Assembly: GCA_021292165.1 (NCBI GenBank)
Contig: CM037881.1
Span: 4,154,001-4,218,000 of the forward strand
From: Shinisaurus crocodilurus
Taxonomy: Eukaryota; Chordata; Lepidosauria; Squamata; Shinisauridae
DNA length: 64,000 nucleotides
Reading direction: 5' to 3'
Shown: one piece after another, positions 54,437-64,000 of the stretch
How positions within the stretch are numbered: the stretch's first letter is position 1
How the letters are laid out: each line of letters opens with the position of its first letter
Made by a program: the position numbers and the translations under genes
Notes under the pieces: model-generated
What the model saw: only the letters and a program-made list of their open reading frames with translations
Databases searched by the model: none
What the model was told of the DNA's origin: nothing

Positions 54437-56305
54437 TTTGTTTGTCCAATTTTTTATTTCTATATAAAACAAACACATAATATCAAACATATAACAATTA
54501 ACGAAACAAAATAGACCTCCGATTTTTCTTCTACAGCAAATACAGGTAACAATAATTTTTCTTACTCGATAATCCAAATGAAAAATCTCCTTCTTCCCAT
54601 TGTCCCAGATTCACTTATTATTCCATAAATCCACAAACAAACAAATCATTATTTTCCAGTCTCTGCAAAAAGTCAATTAGAGGTTTCCACTCAATAATAA
54701 ATGCAGATGTTGTCCTTTCTCTAATTAGTGATGTAAGTTTGGCCATCTCTGCCAGCTCCAGCATCTTGACCAACCATTCTTCTATCGTAGGCACTGCTGG
54801 ACCTTTCCACTTCTGTGCATATAGTAGTCTCGCTGCCGTTGTCATGTATAAAAATAAAGTTCCATATCTTCCTTCTAGCTGACTGTCCATTATTCCCAAT
54901 AGAAAAGCCTCTGGTTTCAATTGAAAAGTAATCCTTAAAATCTTTTGCATTAATAAATGAATTTCCACCCAAAAACGTTTAGCTTTCTTACATGTCCACC
55001 ACATATGATAAAAGGTTCCTTCCTGTTGTTCACATTTCCAGCATATATCTGAAGCACCGCTATACATTCTAGCCAATTTCTCCGGCGACAAGTACCAACG
55101 ATACATCATCTTATAAAAATTCTCTTTAAGACTAGAGCATAAAGTAAATTTCAAACCTTTTAACCACATATTTTCCCATTGTGTCATTAATATATTATAG
55201 CCAAAATTTTGAGCCCATTTTATCATACATTCCTTCACTTGCTCTTCCTCAGTTTCAAATTTCAACAAAAGCTTATACATTCTTGAAATAAGATGTTCAT
55301 CATTTAGACATAATTCCCTTTCAAAGTCAGATACCCTCTGTTCAAAATCATACAACCTTTTATCAACTTTAAACCTTTCTACCATCTGTAAATAGGAGAA
55401 CCATTGACATGTATGACCTTCTTTTATCAGTTCTTCTCTTGATTTTATTTTACATTCATCTTGTGAAAAATTCAGCAAATCACGATATGTCAACCAACTG
55501 TATTTACTTAACATTTCTCTTCTATGATGGGCTTCTTGTGCTGATAGCCACAATGGTACTCTCTGACAAAACCTAGGTTTATATTTATTCCAAATTTTCA
55601 AAATGGCACTTCTAACACAGTGATTATTAAATTCTACATTCACTTTAACTTTATCATACCACATGTACCCATGCCATCCAAATCTCAAATCATATCCCTC
55701 TAAATCTAATAATCGACTATTTTTCAACAAAACCCATTCTTTGATCCATACTAAACAACAAGCAGCAAAATATAACTTCAGGTCAGGTAGACCCAACCCC
55801 CCTCTTTCTTTTGCATCCTGTAAAATCTTAAACTTAACCCGTGGCTTTTTCCCTTGCCATACAAATCTAGATATATCCTTCTGCCATTGTTTAAATGATA
55901 TTTGCGATGTCACAATAGGAATAGTCTGAAACAAAAACAACATTCTAGGTAATACATTCATCTTGATTGTGGCTATTCTCCCCAAAAGTGACAATTGAGC
56001 TTTATCCCATCTTTCTAAACCTTTTTTCATTTCATTCCAAGACTTTACATAATTATTTTGAAACAACATACAGTTCTTATTTGTTAATGTGATACCTAAA
56101 TACTTTACTTTCTTTTCAACCTTAAAACCTGATTTATTTGACAATTTTATTTGATCTTGAATTTTCATATTTTTTGTTAATATCTTTGTCTTTAGTTTAT
56201 TAACCTTAAAACCAGCTACAGCACCAAACTCCTTCAATTTAACCATTAACGTTTCTATTCCTTTCAGAGGATCTTCCAAAGTTAACACCAAATCATCTGC
56301 GAAAG
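54437..56305 (-). mobile_element. L1 LINE, 5'-truncated, young
   Basis: The body is flanked by an 18-bp duplication of MITE sequence starting GGGTCCCCAG and ending ATGTTTTT (54419-54436 and 56306-56323). The minus strand carries the C-terminal ~560 codons of ORF2 and a ~180-bp 3' UTR. The T-run at the left junction is the short poly(A) of the inserted strand. Confidence 0.95.
54618..56305 (-). pseudogene. L1 ORF2 C-terminal fragment, open frame
   Basis: Begins at the reverse-transcriptase catalytic box (FADDLVLTLEDPLKGIE), continues through KYLGITLTNKN and the thumb region (AQLSLLGRIATIKMNVLPRM, then RGGLGLPDLKLYFAACCLVW). The C-terminal cysteine motif CWKCEQQEGTFYHMWWTC fits CX2CX8HX4C. No stop or frameshift over about 560 codons. 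The endonuclease and most of the RT are missing, so it is not autonomous. The open frame extends upstream into MITE sequence by chance (to 56429). Confidence 0.95.
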
Positions 56306-56439
56306 GGGTCCCCAGATGTTTTTGACCTACAACTCCCAGCATGCCCCAGCCAGCGTTGCTGGCTGGGGCATGCTGGGAGTTGTAGGTCAAAAACATCTGG
56401 GGACCCAAGGTTGGAGAGCACTGCTCCAACTCACAGCTT

Positions 56440-56443
56440 GCTG

Positions 56444-56492
<49 letters not shown>
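56440..56492. repeat. (TC)n(AC)n microsatellite
   Basis: CT repeats followed by CA repeats, directly after the L1-bearing MITE. Confidence 0.95.
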
Positions 56493-57382
56493 CGCTCAGA
56501 AAACTAGTTTCTCATACACAGTCCTCCAAGCACTTGTTGTCTCAGACCCCACCCCTACGGGTGGAAATACTGTGACAATTTTGTTAAATCCCTGATTTCA
56601 ATCTAGAGTCACTTTAGGCAAAACTATAGTGACAGACCCATTCTCAGGAACCAGACAGCCCATTTCACAATAATATGATAACCTAGGCGGAGGATACAGA
56701 GAGCAGGTGTAGCATGATGGCTACACGTGAGGAAATTCCAGGTCGAATCTCGTCTTAGGCAAGCCACTCTGTTTCCAGCCTCAGGGCCCCCATCTACGGT
56801 ATGGGAGATTATTACAACTGGGACTTCCCTTACAGGGTTATTGTAACAACAACAGCATCTACATAATATACCGTATGTGAAATGCTTTAAACATGCACCC
56901 TGGGGATTGTTCAATTAACCCTTTCCTCCCACTGTAACTAGTGGTTACATTACCTCGTGGATTTGAGCAGGCAATATTACAATTTCCATCGGTATCCTCT
57001 TTGACAGAGGAGAGTCCTCTGTTCGAAGGGCTGGTCCTCTCTAATTCCAATATACAGATAAAGAACCGTAAGAGCAAAATGGCAGGCACAGAGGTGACCT
57101 AGTCATCGTCTTCTGCACTAAGGTGAGATGGACTGTATTTCTACTTACGTAAATTATAATAATAATTTCTAAATTTGCACCTATACATACAAATTAGCAC
57201 ATTCAAATTTTATGCAAATTGGTGGCCGCTTTCGTCCTCTTTTTGGTGATGCATTTCCACATTTGGGGTGATTTGTAAGTGGCCATCCTAGTCCTTCTGA
57301 TGCATCCATTGCTTTCTGCAAGATACTGAATAATTAAAGGGACTAAGTCTGGATTTACAATCCTGTCTGGGTTTTTCTTCAG

Positions 57383-57467
57383 CTTGCTGCACAGGTCCTA
57401 GAAGAAAAATCCATTGGATTTGGATTAGTGGATTCCAAGAAAGATGCAAAACTTGCCAAAAAGCTAG
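57383..57467 (+). CDS. CASQ2: calsequestrin-2, coding exon 2
   Basis: 85 nt encoding [20 protein letters not shown], then DAKLAKKL and the first base of the next Gly codon. Acceptor TTTTTCTTCAG, donor GTAAGT. It continues exon 1 in phase 0 and ends in phase 1. This is the second strand-helix unit of thioredoxin-like domain I. The residues follow the vertebrate CASQ2 pattern closely. Confidence 0.97.
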
Positions 57468-57712
57468 GTAAGTGTGATCTATTCTCTACAATCTCTAAGG
57501 TGGTGAGTGCATTCCCAGCCCAGGAGTGATTCTACTGTCACACTTATGGTGACCAAAGCCAAATGACAATTCATAGAGCAACCAATGTATTATTTTTTTT
57601 TAAACCATAAGCATCCATGGTTCACTTGCCAGTGCCCTAATCAGACAGAGCAGTCATCTGACCTCGTGTGTCTATTGCACAACTTTTGACACATTAATTC
57701 CAGTTATAGTTT

Positions 57713-57780
57713 TTCCTTGCAGGAAAAAAGGCGGGGTATAAATATAATAAATAGATAGATAGATAGATAGATAGATAAAG
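57713..57780 (+). repeat. SINE 3' tail with (GATA)n
   Basis: CCTTGCAGGAAAAAAGGCGG, then GGTATAAATATAATAAATAG and six GATA units: the 3' end of a tRNA-derived SINE. Confidence 0.8.
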
Positions 57781-58085
57781 TTATACCAGCATCAACAAAC
57801 CTGGCCTTGACAATAATGATATGGCTAAACTGGCACAGATCTAAACTTTTTGTACTTCTGTGCTAGTTTAAAAGGACCACTCTGGGGTCATATAGTGATC
57901 TCTCAGGAGCTGTGGAATCTCAGTTTGGATGAAGGGTGGCAACCTCCTTAACCCAGTGGGCAGCCCTATCCTATGAGGCTGCCCGTAACCCTCCAAACCT
58001 GGAAGATTTCAGGCATCCTATTGAGGGCGGGAGGAGGGCAGTGGATAGGATAAACATCTAGATGGCCAATTTAAGCCATCTAGAC
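57781..58085. other. CASQ2 intron 2 sequence, nothing recognised
   Basis: No repeat or site that I can name. Confidence 0.4.
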
Positions 58086-58141
58086 CAGTGTTCTCCAACC
58101 TTGGCCTACAACTCCCAGCATGCCCCAGCCAGCTATGCTGG
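58086..58141. mobile_element. CAGTGTT MITE (hAT), truncated
   Basis: One arm with an internal deletion (AACCTTGG joined to CCTACAACTCC), ending at the hairpin centre. Confidence 0.8.
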
Positions 58142-59182
58142 ATGATGCCTTCCTGGAGCACTTCGGGAGCAACCACAGAGGAAGTGGCAACTATGTCACT
58201 CTGGGGATGTGAAGAGATGGACTGAGGTGCTCCACCAGGTCTAGCAACAGAGATCTCAAGTTCCCTAAAATTGTGATAGGATTCACACACTCTCATTTCA
58301 AGCAGTTTCATCTTTCACTGGAAGTTTCAGGTTTCATATCTTTCACGGGGAGGCAGTGCGTGAAGCTGGTGGTCTCCAAATGACTGTGTGTGGCATATTT
58401 TCCCTTTGTGAGATAAGATATATCACTGTGCTTCTCTACATGAGGCATTTATTGTGCACTTGTGATTCCTCACTGTTGTGGGGGAAAACACGCTCTACTG
58501 CGTTGTGTTTTGGAGAGGTTCATAGAGAGGAAAGTTTATTAGTGAATTCCCGCCGGATGGCATCTTCTGAGCACAGTCAGGAATGCTAACAAGAAGGAAA
58601 GGGAGATACTGAATGGTATCACTTAGAGATCAGGTAACCATGAGTCAGTACAGCTAAACTGAGAGACAATTCCAAAAGGAAACACCTAAGTCTGACACAA
58701 GATCAGACATTGTCCATCTTCCAGCCATCATGGCTTTTTACATAAGGTAATCGGTGCAGTCTTTTGCAAGGGGGAGATGGCTCTCACAGTACTCTTTAGC
58801 ATAACAGAGCAGAGGCGAGGCACCACCAATCATCAGAGGTGTTCATGGAAGGTCTGACTTGTCAGGGCATGTTCCTGGAAGGCCAAGGAAAGGTCTGACT
58901 TGCCTTTCCAGGCCTTTCTGTTAAACTGGAGCCTAAACAAAATTTACTTCTACATCACTCACAGTAGTTTGTGGGTGCTTCATATGACACGGACATCCTC
59001 CAGGGCCTCTCCCCAATGCTTTGCAAGCATTTCTGCAGGGTTTTTTTTAGAGAAGGAAAGTGTAGTATTTCTGGAAATGGCAGAATGAACCAGAATGAGA
59101 AGCTCGTGTATTTTCGCAATTCCACTATACCACAGCACCACCTTGTGGTTGTGTAATGGAACATACAGAAAGGCAGAGAAAG
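58142..59182. other. CASQ2 intron 2 sequence, nothing recognised
   Basis: No supported feature. Confidence 0.4.
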
Positions 59183-59563
59183 GGCCGGTTCGTACGCCCC
59201 AGGCAGCAAGCGGGGGAGGCACCATGGGGCCGTCCGGCGGGGCGCCGCGCACGTGGATGGACCCTGGTGGAGCCAGCAGTCCCCGCACCGCAGTGCGGGC
59301 CTCCCAGCGCTAGGGGGCGGCAGCGGCTCGGGATGCCCAGAGGGGTCGTTTGCCCCACAGGACGGCCGCCCGCTGTTCACATGGCAGGGTGGCCACACGC
59401 GGTAGGGGCTTACCCCTCTACCGCCCATGGTCACTTTGCGTGCTTGCTTCCTGTGCGTGGCCGTCCCGCGGGGGCACCCCTGGCTGGCGTTCACTCGATA
59501 CGGGAACCGTGGGGGGCTTCTGCTCCCCCGCGGTTCCCGTGTCGTGTGAACCAGCCCAAAGAA
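59183..59563. mobile_element. GC-rich non-autonomous element with inverted ends
   Basis: GGGCCGGTTCGTAC and GTGTGAACCAGCCC form imperfect inverted ends. The ~380 bp between them are very GC- and CpG-rich in an AT-rich intron. A strong hairpin lies at 59496-59543 (ACGGGAACCGTGGGGGGC with GCTCCCCCGCGGTTCCCGT). Overlapping open frames here are composition effects. Superfamily not assigned. Confidence 0.55.
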
Positions 59564-59753
59564 AGAAAAAAACCCAGGGGAAAAACACGTGTAAAGGAGC
59601 CAAACTGGATCCCACAAAGAATCTGGAAGCAGAAGCCTCAGTAAAGCGGCGGGTTAAAAGCCTCATGTAGAGAAGCCCTGTGTCCTGGCTAGCAAAATTG
59701 TCCTATATCATAGTGCATTCATATGTTACATATCTTTATGCCTTTCCCCCCAG

Positions 59754-59854
59754 GTTTGGATGAAGAAGGAAGCCTCTATGTCTTTAAGGAGGACCACATC
59801 ATTGAGTTTGATGGGCAAATGGCAGCAGATGTTTTGGTTGAATTCCTCCTAGAT
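59754..59854 (+). CDS. CASQ2: calsequestrin-2, coding exon 3
   Basis: 101 nt encoding (G)[19 protein letters not shown], then [14 protein letters not shown]. Acceptor TTTCCCCCCAG, donor GTAAGT. Enters in phase 1 and leaves in phase 0. It completes most of thioredoxin-like domain I. Confidence 0.97.
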
Positions 59855-59983
59855 GTAAGTGCATTTAGAGCTAGAACTGGCCTAATAAATTCATTCCATT
59901 TTCCAATAGAAAGAATGTATTAGCTGCATTAGTGCTCTTTGCAACTTTTATTATGTGACATATTTTCCAGGAAACAAAGAATG

Positions 59984-60019
59984 GTATGATATGATATGAT
60001 ATGATATGATATGATATGA
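59984..60019. repeat. (ATATG)n pentanucleotide repeat
   Basis: About seven units in intron 3. Confidence 0.93.
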
Positions 60020-60339
60020 GCCGTGATATATGAGCCATGAATTGTGAATGGATGCACATTTGTCTAAACCACATCAGTTACAGTTATTAGTCAAAGATCA
60101 AAATACTATTCTTTAGTGAGCTCTAAAGAATTGATTAAACTAATTGATGGAGAAAATCAACTTAAATTATCTGATATAACTTGTTTAAGAATATAAGCAC
60201 TGCCATCACAGTATCTCCTTTTTCATCCAATACGGTGCAAATACAATTCTTGCCACTATTAGCAAAAATCAGCTTTAACTCTTGCTTTGTTCAAAGCTCC
60301 TTAAGATAACCTACATCAACTACCAAAAGGTACAGTGGA

Positions 60340-60483
60340 AGTAAGCCTCATTGAACTCAGTAGGACTTACATTTGAGTAATATGCAAAGAATTGGACAGC
60401 ATGGTTGCAAATCTGTACACTGGAAAGTAAGCCCCATTGAACTCCGAGGGACTTACTTCTAAGTAAACATGCTTAGGATGCCA
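60340..60483. repeat. two AAGTAAG/CTTACTT palindromic repeat units
   Basis: GGAAGTAAGCCTCATTGAAC, then TAGGACTTACATTTGAGTAA is followed by a second unit GGAAAGTAAGCCCCATTGAA, then GGGACTTACTTCTAAGTAAA. These are common palindromic dispersed repeats; another fragment is near 61668-61710. Confidence 0.65.
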
Positions 60484-61009
60484 TGTCATACCTGCTATTT
60501 CTGCAATTCCCCCCCCCCCCGCCCGAACCATTTCCAAAGATTTTAATATGGGGACAGTGCCACCATATGGGCATTGAATCAGCTCCTGTAGCAACGGAAG
60601 AGTATACATCTTTTTCAACGTCAAGAGAATCAGGATGCACCAGTTTTGATTGAATAAAAAGTTATTTGATGTTAACATGCCTCGTCAGGCACAGGGAAGG
60701 ACCATTTTGGTCTATGGATATATGTGAGCCCGCTCATCACAACTGCAACAATGGCAGCCATCGTGGCTGTAGCTGGAAGTAAAATGCAGAGGACAAGAGA
60801 TCGTTCCTCTGCAGGAATGGAGGAGTGGGTAGGCCTAGTCTACTGTGGAAGTGTAGTTGGCTAAAGGGTTTTTATGGACTTTGCCAAATGGCATAAAAAG
60901 GAAAAATAGCCTAGCTTGTTTGCACATTTTATTTCGTATCAGGCAATAGCCACTCCATTTGTGTTGTTATTAAGTTGTTCTCCTTGACCAAATTCCTTCT
61001 TTATGGCAG
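60484..61009. other. CASQ2 intron 3 sequence, nothing recognised
   Basis: A C-run lies near 60510-60520. No other feature. Confidence 0.4.
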
Positions 61010-61121
61010 CTGATGGAGGACCCAGTGGAGATCATCAACAACAAACTGGAGCTGCAGGCCTTTGACCACATGGAAGAGGAGGCCAAACTCATTGGCTACT
61101 TCAAAGGAGAAGATGCAGAAC
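61010..61121 (+). CDS. CASQ2: calsequestrin-2, coding exon 4
   Basis: 112 nt encoding [20 protein letters not shown], then [17 protein letters not shown] and the first base of His. Acceptor TTTATGGCAG, donor GTATGT. It covers the domain I/II boundary (EDPVEII is strongly conserved) and the first strand of domain II ([10 protein letters not shown]). Confidence 0.97.
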
Positions 61122-61521
61122 GTATGTTTCGTTACTGGATTCCTAGGTCTGGATGAAATCTGAAGGGGACTGGGAGACGGTGGGCATTTCTAATCAAAAC
61201 CCTGTAGCAGGACAGATAGAGCTCCCTTAAGCTCTGTGTTCACCTTGGCTGGACTCGGTTCAACATGTTAGCATAAAGTTTTTAAAAAGAGCACATTTAG
61301 GCCAGATTCACATACGCATGTTTATCACACCGCAACGTTAAAGCCCTGTGTAGTGACAATGATGTTCAGTGGAGGTGTGTAAGCAGAGTTTGGGGACTGT
61401 GCCTGCCATTCTAACTCCTACCCAGACAACGTGTTTATCTGAATGTCTCTGAGCATATCCCTACCCCAAGGCGATATACTCTGTTACACATTTTCCCCTC
61501 CTCTGGAACACCCCTTTAGAT
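61122..61521. other. CASQ2 intron 4 sequence, nothing recognised
   Basis: A GGCCAGATTCACATACG start near 61301 resembles termini of foldback MITEs, without a visible partner. Confidence 0.4.
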
Positions 61522-61624
61522 CAGTGTTCTCCAACCTTGGGTCCCCAGATGTTTGTGGCCTACAACTCCCATGCTGGGAGTTGTAGGCCAAAAACATCTG
61601 GGGACCCAAGGTTGGAGAACACTG
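61522..61624. mobile_element. CAGTGTT MITE (hAT), internally shortened
   Basis: 103 bp; the hairpin centre is deleted. Perfect duplications CTTTAGAT (61514-61521 and 61625-61632). Confidence 0.96.
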
Positions 61625-61987
61625 CTTTAGATCTCTCAGTCTGCAATCCTATGCGCACTTGCCTGAACGTAAGCCCCATTGATCACAGTGGGACTTACTC
61701 TGGGGACCAGACTAGATGTGTATTGTGTGAATGCGTTTTTTTAAAGTAAATTTCAGATGCATCTTGCTTGGGACTGCAGTGGGGGGCAAAGGGTTAAAGC
61801 CACCCTGCCAGGCTCTCAGTCTGGATCATGCACACCCTGCCCTGTTGCCAAAAAGCCATTTGAACAATGGCTAAGTGTTTGGACAGTGTTGGATCTAGTT
61901 TAGCCCTGAGTAAGTAAATGTGCACAGAACTGTGCTATCGGTGACCAGAAGGCAAAACTAGAGGTCTGTTTAAGAGCAAATGGTCAA

Positions 61988-62092
61988 GCATGGTTAAGCA
62001 ACATGAAGGTGTGACCGAGAGGGCGTGGCCAGGCAACATGAGGGTGTGGCCAAGGGTATGGCCAGGCAACCAAAGAGCATGGCCAAGTACAA
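61988..62092 (+). repeat. short minisatellite
   Basis: Diverged ~30-bp units of the pattern GGCGTGGCCAGGCAACATGA, then GGGTGTGGCC; about three copies. Confidence 0.7.
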
Positions 62093-62632
62093 AAGTTATT
62101 AGAGGAAACACATAATCTTATATATTATAATTATTACATTATTATATTATACATTATTTTAATATTTTATAAGCGGCTTTTGTAATTTTTTTTTTAACCT
62201 TATTCAAACCCTTAATTGTTGATATCTGGTGTTTTTCATGTGGGGGTCAGTGCTTGCAGGGCAATCTCTTTCTTTTTGTTTTCAAATTGTCAGGATTGGC
62301 ACAAATTCAACAGGTGAAGCTTACCCAGCCACCCCACACCCCCAAACATGGTGCTTCAGAGAGAAGGGGAAGTTTCTTGCATTTCCTTCTGACACTGTAC
62401 CTCACCTGTTAGAGGCACAGAGCCAGCTCTGTTAGGAAATAAAATCTTTGGCAATATAAAGATAGGAATCATGTGATAAATTCTCTCATTCACTTCTCCC
62501 TCAGTCCAGGCCAGCGGGTGCAGCCTCCACCTCCTTTTCTTTTCACCCAGCACAGGCAGCAGGTAGAGCATGCTAGCGCATCCTCGCGTCTGTTCCCTCC
62601 CTGCTTACTGTCTCTTCATGGGAGGTACTCTT
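62093..62632. other. CASQ2 intron 4 sequence, nothing recognised
   Basis: AT-rich at first (TATTATAATTATTACATTAT). No feature supported. Confidence 0.4.
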
Positions 62633-62705
62633 AAAGGGGCCATGGGCAAAATTGCAGCTAAGCTAAAAGTTTTAACTTAGCTGCAATTTTTCCCATGGCC
62701 CCTTT
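62633..62705. repeat. 73-bp near-perfect palindrome in CASQ2 intron 4
   Basis: AAAGGGGCCATGGG, C, AAAATTGCAGCTAAG pairs with CTTAGCTGCAATTTT, T, CCCATGGCCCCTTT. The 13-nt centre CTAAAAGTTTTAA is also nearly self-complementary. It lies 273 bp before exon 5. Confidence 0.93.
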
Positions 62706-62917
62706 CAGAGCAGCTTAAAGTAGGAGGCAGGGGAATTCAGGACTCTGAGTAACAAAGTGTGGCTTAAGGGTGGGAATTTTCCATGGCAGTTGGAGACTAT
62801 GCATTACCTTAATTTTACTATAATTCACCATCAGGTGTTCTTTTTTTTTAACAGTATTTGCAAGGGGTGGGAATGGGAGGAATTGTTTTCAGAAGGTGAC
62901 ACCAGCGCTTGCGTTGA

Positions 62918-63061
<144 letters not shown>

Positions 63062-63194
63062 TAGAACACCAAGAAGAGCACCTTGAGAGCTGTAGGAAAG
63101 AGTTCCAGCCAACTGGTAATAGGTAGACCAGCCCAGTGCACACGGCGTGTAACTTGGGCGGCTGCATGCCTGGAAAGATATTAACACCAGGGCT

Positions 63195-63432
63195 AGCTAG
63201 GAGGCTTGCCCGGCACCTACGCTGCGCTCTTTTTGGTGCCAGGTGAAGACCTCCTTATTTTCCCAGGAATTTTAGTCTTTCGGTTTTTGTTTTAAATCTG
63301 GTACTATATTTTAGACCTTTGCACTGCTGCTAGGTTTTATTTCTTTTATTTTATACTGTAGATTTAAACTTTTACATTGTATTTTATCATGTTGTATTTT
63401 ATGGTTTTAATGGTTGTGAACTGCCCAGAGAG
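63195..63432 (+). mobile_element. L2-like LINE, 3' region, cut by a hAT element
   Basis: AGGCTTGCCCGGCACCTACG, then TGCCAGGTGAAGACCTCCTT is the L2-like C-terminal end. The 3' region reaches GTGAACTGCCCAGAGAG, where the hAT element begins. Confidence 0.78.
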
Positions 63433-64000
63433 CAGGGATGGGGACTCGGACTCGGGGACTCGACTCGTGAGTCGGACTGAATCCCCCCTCTGACTCGACT
63501 CGGACTCGAGTCCCAATATTTTTAATGGGACTCGAGACTCGACTCGGGACTCGAGACCAAGGACTCTTCAACATCCCTGGGCTGTGCCAGAAGGAGTGGA
63601 GAGGAGTGTGATTGCCGGCGAAGAGTGAGGGTGAAATTGTGATGAGACCTCACCGTTCCAGAATGGGGGGCAAACATTTAGAAAAAGTCATGTTCCTCAA
63701 ATGCAACATGGATAAGTTTTAGGAAGTACAGCAAGTTTATTTTTTAAAATCATTTCCCTAAAATGCAACCTTTCAGACATTTTGGGTTTGGCTGCCTCTG
63801 CCTGCCTGCTTTGGGGTTCCCAGCCTCCTCTGCCTGCCTGGTCTCTTCTTAACCAGTTCCACAGTTTGAATTGTCCAAGACAAAGGCCTCTGCCTGCCTG
63901 TTTTGGGGTTCCCTGCCTCCTCTGCCTGTCTGGTTATTTTGGGTTTGTCTGCCTGCTCTGTTCTTGCCAAAATCAGTTGCAGAGTTTTGAAATAAAAAGG
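63433..64000 (+). mobile_element. GACTCG-rich hAT element, cut by the window edge
   Basis: CAGGGATGGGGACTCGG start, 5' self-palindrome ending ACATCCCTG near 63578, then the short transposase remnant (internally deleted relative to 14160-14370) and the CTGCCTGCCTG stretch. The 3' end is outside the window. The left flank is CCAGAGAG. Confidence 0.9.

Larger units (their letters stand above)
54402..56423. mobile_element. CAGTGTT MITE (hAT) carrying a nested L1
   Basis: Outer ends CAGTGTTCTCCAACC and GGTTGGAGAGCACTG, with perfect duplications CTCCAACT (54394-54401 and 56424-56431). The left arm is split in GATGTTTTT by the L1. The two arms share a matched change (TTGACCTAC and GTAGGTCAA). Confidence 0.96.
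30424..57382 (+). other. CASQ2: CASQ2 intron 1 (about 27 kb)
   Basis: Runs from GTAAGT to the TTTTTCTTCAG acceptor, phase 0. It holds most of the repeats listed between these coordinates. I found no other host exon inside it. Unassigned stretches over 300 bp with nothing recognised include 30668-31590, 32213-33020, 33433-34265, 34960-35510, 36485-37240, 37860-38480, 38810-39515, 39990-40605, 41290-41770, 44455-45025, 45365-45990, 46250-46815, 46905-47805, 50175-50840, 52950-53880, 53960-54400 and 56495-57380. Confidence 0.93.

Noticed and set aside
58955..59670. 220- and 162-codon open frames in CASQ2 intron 2
   Set aside because: They overlap in several frames in a CpG-rich, probably mobile, segment. 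Proline/arginine-rich composition, no motif.

Overview
The window is nuclear DNA from a vertebrate, most likely a squamate reptile (lizard or snake). The evidence is the repeat content: CR1 and L2 LINEs, tRNA-derived SINEs of the squamate (Sauria-like) type, a Penelope-like element with a GIY-YIG domain, L1, Tc1/mariner-type MITEs, and very many short hAT MITEs. There is one recognisable host gene. It has GT-AG introns, and nothing looks bacterial, organellar or CRISPR-like.

The gene is CASQ2 (cardiac calsequestrin, the Ca2+ buffer of the sarcoplasmic reticulum) on the + strand. Five coding exons are present: 30187-30423, 57383-57467, 59754-59854, 61010-61121 and 62979-63052. Together they give 609 nt, or 203 codons, in one continuous frame. 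They encode the signal peptide, thioredoxin-like domain I and the start of domain II. The rest of the gene lies beyond the right edge. Intron 1 is about 27 kb and introns 2-4 are 1.2-2.3 kb. A MEF2-type site, an E-box and a CArG-like box cluster about 300 bp before the ATG and are a plausible muscle promoter.

Positions 1 to about 29,700 are intergenic, with no host gene I can support. This stretch is a mosaic of CR1, L2, Penelope, hAT, mariner and LTR-like pieces. It includes an inverted duplication (4896-5785 against 10904-11924) that carries the same Penelope fragment and the same MITE in both arms.

Intron 1 is built mainly from nested repeats. A C2H2-tailed non-LTR retrotransposon (43.06-44.35 kb) and a 5'-truncated L1 with a 560-codon open frame (54.4-56.3 kb) each sit inside a copy of the same 135-bp palindromic MITE. 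A 1.75-kb foldback element occupies 48.4-50.2 kb.

The dominant theme is one palindromic hAT MITE, called the CAGTGTT MITE below. It has about two dozen copies, many with perfect 8-bp target duplications, and most of those duplications have TA at the two central positions. I found no cluster of co-working genes. The most notable material is the repeat biology: arm-matched substitutions in the MITE, MITEs as landing sites for retrotransposons, the giant foldback and the inverted duplication.
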